Shown: positions 1-8,380, numbered from the stretch's first letter. The stretch is 64,000 bases of DNA from Gammaproteobacteria bacterium (GCA_041395445.1 JAWLAO010000001.1:248001-312000), one strand, 5' to 3'. The notes: generated from the letters alone by a model not told the origin. Numbers and translations: made by a program.

Positions 1-2
1 TT

Positions 3-374
3 CGTAACCGTTTAGATGCCACTATTCAGTTTAAGAAACTAACCGAAGAACATGTTCTGAAAATTGTTGATAAAATCATTATCGAACTGGAAGCACAAAT
101 GTCTGACAAAGACATTCATTTCAAGTTATCCGAACAAGCTAAAAAATGGCTGGTTGCCAAAGGATACGATAAAGCGATGGGCGCCAGACCGATGCACCGT
201 GCGGTTGAAAATTACATCAAGAAACCAGTTATTGATGAAATTCTGTTCGGCAAACTCAGCAAGGGTGGAATGGTCTTGGTTGATGTTATCAATAATCAAC
301 TGGGTTTCTCCATTAAAAGTAACACTCAATTGTTACCTAACAAAACCGCAACGGAAAAATCCAAAGAAGAATAA
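3..374 (+). CDS. clpA: ATP-dependent Clp protease ATP-binding subunit ClpA, C-terminal end (partial)
   Basis: The reading frame is open from the left edge and ends at 374, giving the last ~123 residues of a ClpA-type AAA+ unfoldase. The segment contains the small C-terminal D2 subdomain, including the stretch around KGYDKAMGARPMHRAVENYI, which is typical of the Clp/Hsp100 family (sensor-2 G-A-R-P). ClpA unfolds substrates and feeds them to the ClpP peptidase in the cytoplasm. The tail after that domain is lysine- and glutamate-rich. The neighbours infA and aat lie convergent and downstream, as in many gammaproteobacteria, where Aat and ClpA belong to the same N-degron pathway. The N-terminal part and any clpS gene lie outside the window. 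Confidence 0.93.
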   Translation, partial: RNRLDATIQFKKLTEEHVLKIVDKIIIELEAQMSDKDIHFKLSEQAKKWLVAKGYDKAMGARPMHRAVENYIKKPVIDEILFGKLSKGGMVLVDVINNQLGFSIKSNTQLLPNKTATEKSKEE

Positions 375-413
375 ACTTCTCAGCACCGAAAATAACTGAT
401 AACAAATAATAAA

Positions 414-435
414 ACAGACAGACGGATTTGTCTGT
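414..435 (-). terminator. Rho-independent terminator of infA
   Basis: A 7-bp perfect stem (ACAGACA at 414-420, TGTCTGT at 429-435) with an 8-base loop lies just past the infA stop codon. Read on the minus strand it is followed by a T-rich tract (TTTTATTATTTG), as expected for an intrinsic terminator. Confidence 0.65.
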
Positions 436-447
436 GGAGGAAAGTGA

Positions 448-666
448 TTATTTCTTACGAAATGTAATACGACCCTTCATTAAATCATAAGGAGTTAACT
501 CAACAGTCACTGTATCACCGGTCAAAATACGAATATAATTTTTACGCATACGACCTGAAATGTGCGCTGTCACGATATGACCATTTTCAAGTTCTACGCG
601 AAACATCGTGTTTGGAAGGGTTTCTGTAACTACGCCTTCAAATTCAATTACATCTTCTTTTGCCAT
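448..666 (-). CDS. infA: Translation initiation factor IF-1
   Basis: This 72-residue protein starts MAKEDVIEFEGVV and has the full S1/OB-fold of IF-1, including the conserved segments HISGRMRKNYIRI and DLMKGRITFRKK at the end. IF-1 binds the ribosomal A site on the 30S subunit during initiation. The length is exactly the usual 72 residues. A GAGGAA ribosome-binding site stands just before the ATG. It sits between aat and clpA, in the order commonly seen in gammaproteobacteria. Confidence 0.98.
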   Translation of the reverse strand: MAKEDVIEFEGVVTETLPNTMFRVELENGHIVTAHISGRMRKNYIRILTGDTVTVELTPYDLMKGRITFRKK

Positions 667-743
667 AAAATTCCTCAGAAATAAAAACGGAGCGAATTTT
701 AACAGAAATAAATGAATAATACATTAATGAAGAGAGGTTATGC

Positions 744-1418
744 TCAATTATCAAAAGAATTAGCACTGACTTGAGGTAAAAACCGCTTAAACTCACGCAT
801 TGAAATTAATTCGGCTCCCATGCTATCCAGATGTTCACTATAAACCTGACAATCCAGAATTTTTATGTTGTTCTTCAATAAATATTTACAGAGTTCGTAT
901 AAAGCAAACTTAGAACCATTGGTTTGTAGACTAAACATGGATTCACCGAAAAATATATTTTCCAAACGCACACCGTAAATTCCACCGGCTAATTGTCCAT
1001 CAATATCAACTTCCAGACAATGAACAACTCCTTCCTTATGAAGCTGTAAATAGGCTTCTTTCATTTCATTGGTAATCCACGTCCCAAGTCCATCTTTGCG
1101 GGTTTTGGAACAATGATCAATCACTATCTTAAAATCTCTGTTGAAGTGAACCTGATAATTTGTTTGTCGAATCGCTCGTTTGAAACTTCTGGAAATATGA
1201 AATTTATCCGGGAAAAGAACCATTCGCGGATTGGGAGCCCACCACAATATCGGTTCATTTTGCGAAAACCAAGGAAAAATCCCATGCGAATAGGCTTTGA
1301 CTAAAGTTTTCGAGTCCAGTTTCCCACCAAATGCCAACAAACCATTGGGTTCAGATAAAGCTTCCTCAACTGCTGGGAAATCACCACGCAAATCCATATT
1401 TGGTAAGTAAAACTTCAT
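744..1418 (-). CDS. aat: Leucyl/phenylalanyl-tRNA--protein transferase
   Basis: This 224-residue protein matches the Aat family along its whole length. It carries the N-terminal GLLAFGG block, YSHGIFPWF, WWAPNPRMVLFP, and the catalytic-domain segments GTWITNEMKEAY, GGIYGV, FFGESMFS and ILDCQVYSEHLDSMGAELISMREF. The enzyme moves Leu or Phe from aminoacyl-tRNA onto proteins with N-terminal Lys or Arg, marking them for ClpS/ClpAP. Its position two genes from clpA fits that role. Confidence 0.97.
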   Translation of the reverse strand: MKFYLPNMDLRGDFPAVEEALSEPNGLLAFGGKLDSKTLVKAYSHGIFPWFSQNEPILWWAPNPRMVLFPDKFHISRSFKRAIRQTNYQVHFNRDFKIVIDHCSKTRKDGLGTWITNEMKEAYLQLHKEGVVHCLEVDIDGQLAGGIYGVRLENIFFGESMFSLQTNGSKFALYELCKYLLKNNIKILDCQVYSEHLDSMGAELISMREFKRFLPQVSANSFDN

Positions 1419-1596
1419 ATCAGCTTGTATTTGATAAAGTTGAGATAAAAATGCTGTTGCTCATTTGCTATGATGTTTTATTCAGTTAAGTGCGAGAAAG
1501 TATTTTATTGTATAGAGATTTTTTATGCTATGGTTTGGAAAGAGAAATTATGTTCATTTTCTTTACTTGCATAAAGAAAACGAACCAAAAGAAAGT

Positions 1597-1600
1597 GCAC
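1597..1600. repeat. Target site duplication GCAC, left copy
   Basis: GCAC directly precedes the TGTA end of the insertion sequence and recurs directly after its TACA end at 2910-2913. A 4-bp direct repeat at the exact ends supports recent transposition. Confidence 0.8.
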
Positions 1601-1652
1601 TGTATGGTTCATAATCATAGGTAACACAAAAGTCCAAGTACATAGGTAACAG
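1601..1652 (+). repeat. Left terminal inverted repeat of IS481-type element
   Basis: Pairs with 2858-2909. Two CATAGGTAAC blocks lie at 1616-1625 and 1641-1650, 25 bp apart. Confidence 0.75.
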
Positions 1653-1687
1653 ATTTATACTATTTATCTTTTTCGTGGGGAAAGCCT

Positions 1688-2863
1688 ATGCCTTGGTTAG
1701 AGATAAATCCTATGGACCAAAAACTATATTTCATCTGTGATTATAAACGAGGAATCGACAACTTCAGCAATCTGTGCGAACGATATGGTATCAGCCGCAA
1801 GACAGGTTATAAACTTGTCAATAACTACCATGAAAATGGTATTGAAGGATTGGAAGAAAAAAGCAGGGCTCCGCATAATCATCCACATAAAGTTCCTTAT
1901 AAAATCAGGCAATCCATATTGGAACTTCGTAGCCAGCGAATGATTACATTGGGAGCAAAAAAGATTCAGGCTAGATTGAAAACCATGTATCCAGATATAA
2001 CTCCTCCTGCCATATCAACAATAAATAATATTCTTAAACAAGAAGGATTAGTCAAAAAAAGCAGAAAGTCAAACAGAGTTCCCAAATATAACAAAGCTTT
2101 AAAAAAAGCTCAGCAACCCAATGACTTATGGACAGTTGACTTCAAAGGTCAATTTAAACTTAAGAACGGAAGATGGTGCTATCCGTTAACAATCATGGAT
2201 GAATACAGTCGTTTCCTGATAGATTGTCGCTGCCAAAGCAGCGTAAAAGGGGCGTTGACCATAAAAAGCTTCCAAAAGGTCTTCAAAGAATATGGTTTAC
2301 CAAAACGAATACGCTCAGACAACGGAGTTCCATTCGCTACAAAATCAATTTCGGGGTTTTCATCATTGTCTGTCTGGTGGATACGACTTGGCATTATTCC
2401 TGAAAGAATCATGCCCGGTAAGCCACAACAAAATGGTAAACACGAACGCATGCACAGGACATTAAAAAAGTTTGCCACAAGACCTCCCTGCCAATCATTT
2501 AAATCACAGCAACAACGCTTTGACTTGTTTCGTGAAGAGTTCAATTACCAAAGACCTCATGAATCATTGGGTCAAAAACTTCCCTCAGAAGTTTATCAAA
2601 AATCACCATTAATTTATCCTGATAAGCTACCCAAAATTGAGTACCCGAGTTATTTTGATGTTAGAAGGGTCAGAAATACTGGAGTTATTTATTGGGGCAA
2701 TGGACAAGTTTACATCACTCACAACCTAAAAGATCAGTATGTTGGCATGGACGAAGTTGATGACGGAGTGTTCGATATTTACTATAGTATTCATAGAATT
2801 GGACAATTTGATATACGAAATAATAAACCAAATTGTGTTAATTATTGGACTGTAAAAGTGTAA
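1688..2863 (+). CDS. IS481-family transposase
   Basis: This 391-residue DDE transposase has an N-terminal helix-turn-helix region (roughly residues 15-60, with YGISRKTGYKLVNNY and a GLEEKSRAPHNHPHK segment typical of IS481), a second winged-helix part around GAKKIQARL, and an rve integrase core. Candidate catalytic residues are the Asp in LWTVDFKG, the Asp in RIRSDNGVPF and the Glu in QQNGKHERMHRTLK. The YQRPHESLG block near the C-terminal side is also characteristic. The gene is intact, and the element's intact ends suggest it could still be active. Confidence 0.92.
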   Translation: MPWLEINPMDQKLYFICDYKRGIDNFSNLCERYGISRKTGYKLVNNYHENGIEGLEEKSRAPHNHPHKVPYKIRQSILELRSQRMITLGAKKIQARLKTMYPDITPPAISTINNILKQEGLVKKSRKSNRVPKYNKALKKAQQPNDLWTVDFKGQFKLKNGRWCYPLTIMDEYSRFLIDCRCQSSVKGALTIKSFQKVFKEYGLPKRIRSDNGVPFATKSISGFSSLSVWWIRLGIIPERIMPGKPQQNGKHERMHRTLKKFATRPPCQSFKSQQQRFDLFREEFNYQRPHESLGQKLPSEVYQKSPLIYPDKLPKIEYPSYFDVRRVRNTGVIYWGNGQVYITHNLKDQYVGMDEVDDGVFDIYYSIHRIGQFDIRNNKPNCVNYWTVKV

Positions 2864-2909
2864 CCTATGTTAGTGGACATTTTTGTTACCTATGTACTTG
2901 ACTTGTACA
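2858..2909 (-). repeat. Right terminal inverted repeat of IS481-type element
   Basis: Reverse complement starts TGTACAAGTC and carries CATAGGTAAC and CATAGGTTAC blocks at the same spacing as the left end. Confidence 0.75.
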
Positions 2910-2913
2910 GCAC
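2910..2913. repeat. Target site duplication GCAC, right copy
   Basis: Identical to 1597-1600 and immediately outside the right end of the element. Confidence 0.8.
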
Positions 2914-3157
2914 CCCGAACTCTCAGCCGTTGGCTTCCCTCTATATTTCAAAAATTTGGCGAGGTATTTGAACTCACATCGTTCAAAAAAGTTTCAGGAA
3001 AATTTTTTCACGCAAGCCCTCAGGGATGAGGGTGAGTATAAGGACGATACGCATAAACATAAATACCTCGTATTTTCAAATTTTCAAAAATATTCCGGTG
3101 TGAGTTAAGAGAATTGATTGGTAAATTAGTTAATTATTACTATATTTTTGCTGATTT

Positions 3158-4189
3158 TTATAACACCGTACTCTGTAGCATTGAGCTGTTTGCTTTGTTA
3201 TGTTGTGATGCCTTAGCTAAAACAGCCGAAATAAATTTTTCGGCGTTATCAACTCCGATGAATACGCTCTTTACTTTCCCCATAGGTTCAATCAGATCTA
3301 TTTCAACATTTGGAAAGCCCGAGTAGTTGTAGCGTTTCACAAATTTAAAACGCTTAACATACCCTATATTCTTATGAATTTCTGAAATATTGCTTAAAGG
3401 TATAATCAATGGCTGATAAAGTCCGTATCGAATAAATAAATTATTTCCTAATAAAGAAATAGGTCTTCTTGCAACAGAATGATACTCTGCAATAAAGAAT
3501 ATTAAGCTAAAAACAGTTAGTAAAGTTACGATATTTGCAAAAAATGGTGACCAGATAAAATGCAAAAACAAATGCATAATTGGCATCTCAAACGATATCA
3601 AATATACAAAGCCAAGTAAATTACTTTGTGCTCCATCTTTATTATGATATGTAAAGTGCTGCTCGCCAATAAAATTTTCAGGTTTCACTCTCTTAAAATA
3701 AATGAAATAAGTCCACATTCGAGTTTCGAAACTAAGTAATGCTGCAACAGGACTTTTACCTAAATATTGTTTAATTGGCTTTTCAATGGATAAATCCGGA
3801 TCTTCACTCTTACTAATAGATGCTTTAATCGAAAGATACACTGTTAAAATTGCTAAAAGTTCAAACAATAGTATAACCGCTAAGACAAAATAGCGCCCGC
3901 TTTCAAGATAATGCCAAATCAGTTTACTTTGTTCGGGAATGATGTAACTCCCGATAAGAACAGCCAAACTCATCAAAACAACAGATTTTAACAAGGCTGA
4001 TTTTTTATCATTTACACACAAAAAACATACAATCGGTAGTGCTATCAATGCATCTAAAAGAAACAACCATTCAAAATTTGCGCTGCCAAATTCATTAATC
4101 TTACTGTTAGATTGGTAATAGAACCCCCACCATAACGAAATGCAAATTAGAAATAAGAATGGTATTTTTGACTTTATAGAAGTAGTCAC
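3158..4189 (-). CDS. Uncharacterised multi-pass membrane protein with possible PH-like C-terminal domain
   Basis: I do not recognise this 343-residue protein. It starts with GTG at 4189, preceded by a GGAGAG ribosome-binding site. Hydrophobic segments lie near residues 8-25, 38-57, 68-85, 97-118 and two more around 195-240, so it is probably an inner-membrane protein. The last ~90 residues are soluble and begin with a strand-rich stretch (NNLFIRYGLYQPLIIPLSNI). That stretch resembles the bacterial PH-like domains found after membrane helices, but this is an inference. It has no operon partner: the left neighbour is the insertion-sequence scar and the right neighbour is the S9/L13 operon. Confidence 0.7.
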   Translation of the reverse strand: MTTSIKSKIPFLFLICISLWWGFYYQSNSKINEFGSANFEWLFLLDALIALPIVCFLCVNDKKSALLKSVVLMSLAVLIGSYIIPEQSKLIWHYLESGRYFVLAVILLFELLAILTVYLSIKASISKSEDPDLSIEKPIKQYLGKSPVAALLSFETRMWTYFIYFKRVKPENFIGEQHFTYHNKDGAQSNLLGFVYLISFEMPIMHLFLHFIWSPFFANIVTLLTVFSLIFFIAEYHSVARRPISLLGNNLFIRYGLYQPLIIPLSNISEIHKNIGYVKRFKFVKRYNYSGFPNVEIDLIEPMGKVKSVFIGVDNAEKFISAVLAKASQHNKANSSMLQSTVL

Positions 4190-4444
4190 AATTCTCTCCA
4201 GATGGTATAGTAATTATTATAATACACTATGAACTCATAACCATATTTCGTCATTTTTTTATAATCCTTTTTTTGACCTATTACTTGTTGAATTGTGAAG
4301 ATATTATAGAAGTTTGTTCTTTTTTAGCAAGTGGGTTAACTAAAGTCAAACTACCAAAAGGTAAAATCAGGAGGTACTTTCGACTTCGTCCATTTCGCTC
4401 AGTATTACATTGATTTAGAACTGACAAAGATTTTTAGCACAAAA

Positions 4445-4468
4445 AAAGCAGACAAAAATGTCTGCTTT
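4445..4468 (-). terminator. Terminator downstream of rplM-rpsI
   Basis: Perfect 8-bp stem AGCAGACA (4447-4454)/TGTCTGCT (4459-4466) with an AAAA loop. On the minus strand it is followed by a run of Ts, complement of the A7 at 4441-4447, so it would end transcripts coming from rpsI. A weaker hairpin lies at 4473-4489. Confidence 0.7.
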
Positions 4469-4490
4469 CTTATCAATTCCAAAAATTGAA

Positions 4491-4596
4491 TTATATGGGT
4501 TTAGAAAGGCTTCAATTTGCGTTTTAAAAATATGAGTTTGCAAGTGCAAATTATTATTTTTAAAGCGTGAAGAAAAGTCTTTATCAGCCCATATAA
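4491..4596. repeat. Long imperfect inverted repeat after rpsI
   Basis: TTATATGGG at 4491-4499 pairs perfectly with CCCATATAA at 4588-4596. Inside it, a TTTTAAAAATA/TATTTTTAAA pair and a TTTGC/GCAAA pair nest around the centre near 4540. The 106-base region could fold into one long hairpin. It lies between the rpsI stop codon and the terminator, so it would be in the 3' untranslated RNA. The rest of the gap 4190-4440 shows nothing I can assign. Confidence 0.5.
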
Positions 4597-4605
4597 ACGA
4601 TTTTT

Positions 4606-4998
4606 TTAACGTTTCGAGAACTGAACAGCACGTCTCGCTTTGCGAAGACCCACTTTCTTTCTTTCCACTTTTCTGGCATCACGAGTCAGGAAGCCTGCGT
4701 CTCTTAGAGGCTTTCTGAATAACTCATCACTTTCAAGCAATGCTCTTGAGATTCCCAAACGAATCGCGCCGGCTTGCCCTGTGTTTCCGCCACCGACAAC
4801 TGTACATTTCACATCCCATTGATTAGCTACTTCGAGCTTCTCTAGAGGTTGTTTCACAACCATGATAGAAGTTCCTCTACCAAAATAGTCGTCGATTGGT
4901 TTGTCATTAATCGTGATATTTCCTGAACCCGGAGTCAAAAATACACGAGCTATTGAAGATTTACGTCTTCCGGTACCATAATATTGTTGATTAGCCAT
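4606..4998 (-). CDS. rpsI: 30S ribosomal protein S9
   Basis: This 130-residue protein has the standard bacterial S9 sequence: QQYYGTGRRKSSIARVFL at the start, GGGNTGQAGAIRLGISRAL in the middle, and the basic C-terminal tail ending RRAVQFSKR that reaches the ribosomal P site. It starts one base after the rplM stop codon, so the two are surely co-transcribed. Confidence 0.98.
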   Translation of the reverse strand: MANQQYYGTGRRKSSIARVFLTPGSGNITINDKPIDDYFGRGTSIMVVKQPLEKLEVANQWDVKCTVVGGGNTGQAGAIRLGISRALLESDELFRKPLRDAGFLTRDARKVERKKVGLRKARRAVQFSKR

Positions 4999-4999
4999 G

Positions 5000-5437
5000 T
5001 TACTTCGCTCCTATTACTAATGGTTTTGGTTGTTGTGCTTCATGCGGATGATTCGGACCGGCATAAACTTTCAGTTTACGGTACATTGTTCTTCCCAATG
5101 AATTTTTTGGCAACATGCCTTTTACAGCCGTTTCAATAACCAACTCAGGATGTTTTTGTAATTGTTTTTCCAAAGTTATGGATTTCAAGTTACCGATGTA
5201 TCCGGTGTGCTTGTGATAAACTTTGTTTTTCATTTTTGTACCAGTTACAGCTAATTTCTCGGCATTGATAACAACAATGTAATCACCGGTATCAACATGA
5301 GGTGTGTAAACAGGTTTGTGTTTGCCGCGTAAACGTCTAGCGATTTCAGCTGCCATTCTACCTAAAACTACGTTTTCGGCATCAATGACAAACCATTCAC
5401 GCTTGACTTCATCGGCTTTTGCACTAAAAGTTTTCAT
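5000..5437 (-). CDS. rplM: 50S ribosomal protein L13
   Basis: I place the start at the ATG at 5437 (MKTFSAKADEVKREW), preceded by AAGGAG seven bases upstream. An in-frame extension to 5503 is possible but unlike any L13. The 145-residue product shows WFVIDAENVVLGRMAAEIARRLRGKHKP, the HTGYIGNLKS block and KGMLPKNSLGRTMYRKLKVYAGPNHPHEAQQP. L13 is an early assembly protein of the large subunit. The promoter at 5586-5614 gives a ~140-base leader, long enough for autogenous control, though I see no known leader motif. Confidence 0.97.
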   Translation of the reverse strand: MKTFSAKADEVKREWFVIDAENVVLGRMAAEIARRLRGKHKPVYTPHVDTGDYIVVINAEKLAVTGTKMKNKVYHKHTGYIGNLKSITLEKQLQKHPELVIETAVKGMLPKNSLGRTMYRKLKVYAGPNHPHEAQQPKPLVIGAK

Positions 5438-5585
5438 TATAATATGCTCCTTAGCATTCATCGTGAACAAACTAAATCCCTTACCTGGAACTTTGATTTG
5501 CACACTTGTTTATATTACTAGTTTTAATGAAGTAAGTTTGAAAATTCAGTGATATCGAATCTTCGCGCCAAATTCAAGAGCGGGC

Positions 5586-5614
5586 ATATTACTTGACTGC
5601 ACGCAATAATGCAA
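5586..5614 (-). promoter_or_regulatory. Sigma-70 promoter of rplM-rpsI
   Basis: On the minus strand, TTGCAT (5614-5609), a 17-bp spacer and TAATAT (5591-5586) form a good sigma-70 promoter upstream of the L13 gene. Predicted transcription would start near 5579. The stretch between here and the lipoprotein gene at 5798 shows nothing else clear. Confidence 0.6.
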
Positions 5615-5797
5615 TGATTTATCAACAATTAGCGTAAACAGTTGGCATTTAATACTGTTTGAATTATACAAACAAGTCATGAGCTTTACTTAAAGGAATT
5701 TATTCCAGTCAAAATGAAGTAGATATTTATGTTTTTGATTTGTTCAGTTAAAGTATCAGCACCAAAACAAAATAATAATTTTAATCAGGGGATTATA

Positions 5798-8347
5798 ATG
5801 AAACTTACAATTACGCTCACTGGCTTTATATTGATTTTAAGTTCATGTTCACAAGAAAAAGTTAGAGTTGATTCAAAACCTTCACAAGGCGATTATTGGG
5901 CTGTCAGATATGGTTATCCAACTATGCAAATCGATCCTTCATGGTTTGTTGAAGGTAGAAAGCAACATGAAAAAGTGCTTGCAAAAATTCCAAGTATGAC
6001 TCACTCAAGTCGTTCAGCAATTTCAGATTTTTCCACATTTAATTTTACTGCTTTAGGCCCTAAACCTTTGAATACCTTTGGTGGAAGTTCATTTGCAGGT
6101 CGAGTGAATGTGATTGTTTCTCATCCAACTGATTCACAAATTGCCTATCTGGGAGTCGACGGTGGCGGAGTCTGGAAAACCGGTAATTGTTGTGATGTGA
6201 ATACAACATGGACCAATGTCACTGATAATTCTGCGGTTGTCGGCGGAGCTATCGGAGATTTGTATCTTGATCCCAATAATCCCGATATTATTTATGCCGG
6301 AACCGGAGATTTAAGATATGGATCATACTCTTTCGGAAGCGCAGGCTTATTAAGATCGAAAAATGGCGGAATCACCTGGGAAATTCTAGGTGAAAGCGAA
6401 TTTTCTCCTTATCGCAATCAAACTCCCGGAGAGTTTCCACAATACCAGGCCATTGGTAAAGTCCGAAGCAATCCATTAGACTCCACTCAAATCGTAGTTG
6501 GAACAAAAACGGGATTGTTTTTTTCCTATGACGATGGTTTAAACTGGACAGGGCCTTGCTTAACCAATACGTTTACTGATCAACGTCAGGATATTACCGG
6601 AATTGAGGTTTCTGCTACAGGAGATATTTATGCAGCCGTTGGTACTCGTGGACACCCGACGACTGTACAACCGGACTTAGGACTGAATGGCGCTAATGGA
6701 ATCTATAAAACATCATTTCCGGCATCCGGTTGTCCAACTTGGAATCTGGTTACACATTCGGGTAATGGTTGGCCTACAGGAACAGGTTTTGGAACTCCTT
6801 ATCCAACCAATTCTTTAGGAAGAATTGATATCACAATGGCTCCATCAGATAACGATGTGTTATATGCTCAGATAGCAAATGTCAGCACCAGAGAGGTTCT
6901 GGGCGTTTGGAAAACCACCGACGGAGGCACCCAATGGACACAAACAGCAACCACTTCTGATATTGGCGGCTGTGATGACGGAGGAACACAAGCCTGGTAT
7001 GACATGGGTATGGCTGTTTCTCCGAATGATTCTGATATTGTGTTTCTTTCAGCTGTTGACTTATTCAAATCTTCAAATGGCGGAGATACATTTGTGAACA
7101 GTACTTGTGGTTATTCTTCCGGCTCATTAGGTGATTTTGTACATGTGGATCATCATGCAAGAACTTTTGTGGCTAACGATCCGACTAAACTATTGCTAGG
7201 TTCTGACGGCGGTGTTTACTACACAGGAAATGCCGATGAAGCTAACCCTAGAAATATCAGCTATACACAACTGAATGATAGTATTAATGCCATAGAATTC
7301 TATTCGGGAGATATCTCCGCTGATTTTGCCACTGCAACGACTAAAATAGCTGTTGGTGGTGCTCAGGATAATGGCTCTTCAGTCTCTGTCTGGGAAGCAC
7401 CCAATCCATTACAAGCACAAGCCTGGACACGAGTTAATGGTGGCGATGGAATCTATGCCACAATAGAGCCTATACAATCTCAAAGAATATATGTTGAGTC
7501 GCAATACGGAAATATTAGAATCAGCACTACCGGTCCTTTAGGGTCATATAATAATTTTGTGAGCCCTTGGTCGGGGGACAGCCGTGTTCCATTTATTTTT
7601 CCTTTTCACATGAACAAACATGATTGCCCTGCGTCAACTTGCGATCAGCTAATGGCGGGGACTTACAGAATTTGGGAGACAAATAACGGTGGTTTGAGTA
7701 ATTCAGGTTGGTATGTAAATAGCCCGGATTTAACAAAAGGTGTTCTCAATGACCGTTCAATCATCAATCAAATGCATTACGATATGGATGATGGCACGGT
7801 TGCCATTGTTGGAACAAATGACGGTAATGTTTACTATGGTTTCAATATGGGGCAAGGTGCGAATACGGCCAATTGGGTTGATGTCACAGACTCAAACTCT
7901 ACTCTTCCGAACAGACCGATACTCGACGTGGTTTCTTATCAAATGACGGGTTATGCTGCTGTTGGAGGATTTGACCAAAATACCCCAACAACTCCGGGGC
8001 ATCTTTATCAAATTAGCTGTGATGCCAACTGCCAAAATTTTCAATGGGCTGATAAATCAGGAAATTTACCAAACATTCCTGTAAACAGTGTAATGATTAA
8101 CCCCCTCTACCCTGATATGGTTTTTGCCGGAACTGACTGGGGACTTTATTACACACAAAATATTAATGACATGACTCCTGATTGGTTTCGATTCACCTCA
8201 GGGATTCCTTCAGTGATGATTTGGGATTTAACCATTGACCGAGGATTTACAACTCTGGCTGCATTTACAAGGACACGAGGCGCTTACGTTTGGCCACTGC
8301 CGGATACAGAGTTATCGGATTTGATTTTTGAAAATGGTTTTGAATAA
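5798..8347 (+). CDS. Secreted lipoprotein with Asp-box (BNR/sialidase-like) beta-propeller repeats and IFxNGFE tail
   Basis: The ATG at 5798 has an AGGGG ribosome-binding site and opens a lipoprotein signal peptide (ITLTGFILILSSC, lipid-modified Cys near residue 17), so I prefer it to the upstream in-frame start at 5729. The 849-residue product contains several Asp-box motifs (SKNGGITW, SYDDGLNW, TTDGGTQW) and repeated GxxDGG turns, as in VPS10/sialidase-type propellers. No glycosidase catalytic set is obvious, so it is more likely a binding or scaffold protein than an enzyme. The C terminus is DLIFENGFE, shared in form with other secreted proteins of this window. Confidence 0.82.
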   Translation: MKLTITLTGFILILSSCSQEKVRVDSKPSQGDYWAVRYGYPTMQIDPSWFVEGRKQHEKVLAKIPSMTHSSRSAISDFSTFNFTALGPKPLNTFGGSSFAGRVNVIVSHPTDSQIAYLGVDGGGVWKTGNCCDVNTTWTNVTDNSAVVGGAIGDLYLDPNNPDIIYAGTGDLRYGSYSFGSAGLLRSKNGGITWEILGESEFSPYRNQTPGEFPQYQAIGKVRSNPLDSTQIVVGTKTGLFFSYDDGLNWTGPCLTNTFTDQRQDITGIEVSATGDIYAAVGTRGHPTTVQPDLGLNGANGIYKTSFPASGCPTWNLVTHSGNGWPTGTGFGTPYPTNSLGRIDITMAPSDNDVLYAQIANVSTREVLGVWKTTDGGTQWTQTATTSDIGGCDDGGTQAWYDMGMAVSPNDSDIVFLSAVDLFKSSNGGDTFVNSTCGYSSGSLGDFVHVDHHARTFVANDPTKLLLGSDGGVYYTGNADEANPRNISYTQLNDSINAIEFYSGDISADFATATTKIAVGGAQDNGSSVSVWEAPNPLQAQAWTRVNGGDGIYATIEPIQSQRIYVESQYGNIRISTTGPLGSYNNFVSPWSGDSRVPFIFPFHMNKHDCPASTCDQLMAGTYRIWETNNGGLSNSGWYVNSPDLTKGVLNDRSIINQMHYDMDDGTVAIVGTNDGNVYYGFNMGQGANTANWVDVTDSNSTLPNRPILDVVSYQMTGYAAVGGFDQNTPTTPGHLYQISCDANCQNFQWADKSGNLPNIPVNSVMINPLYPDMVFAGTDWGLYYTQNINDMTPDWFRFTSGIPSVMIWDLTIDRGFTTLAAFTRTRGAYVWPLPDTELSDLIFENGFE

Positions 8348-8380
8348 AACTTTAATAACAACAATGATTTAATTAATGTG

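Larger units (their letters stand above)
1601..2909 (+). mobile_element. Complete IS481-family-like insertion sequence (1309 bp)
   Basis: The element runs from TGTA at 1601 to TACA at 2909, carries one transposase gene, and is flanked by the 4-bp duplication GCAC. The outer ~50 bp of the two ends are related as inverted repeats. In both, a CATAGGTAAC-like block appears twice, about 16 and 41 bases in from the tip, with a GTCCA block between them. This bipartite arrangement probably holds two transposase-binding sites per end. Element ends, single transposase and duplication length all fit the IS481 family. Confidence 0.88.
1550..3108 (+). pseudogene. Small ORF interrupted by the IS481-type element
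   Basis: Removing the insertion sequence (1601-2909) and one copy of the GCAC duplication joins 1550-1600 to 2914-3108 in a single open frame of 17 + 64 = 81 codons, from ATG at 1550 to TAA at 3106. The N-terminal part reads like the short K-K-T-N-Q-K-K-V-H segments seen in small uncharacterised ORFs of many proteobacteria. Whether this ORF was ever translated is unknown; the clean restoration of the frame is what can be seen. No ribosome-binding site is convincing. Confidence 0.5.

Noticed and set aside
2179..2544. 121-residue open frame antisense to the IS481-type transposase
   Set aside because: The transposase on the + strand explains the sequence. The antisense frame has no domain.
5504..5797. 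Ribosomal protein leader motif or riboswitch ahead of rplM
   Set aside because: The leader is long enough, but I see no conserved fold, only the promoter.
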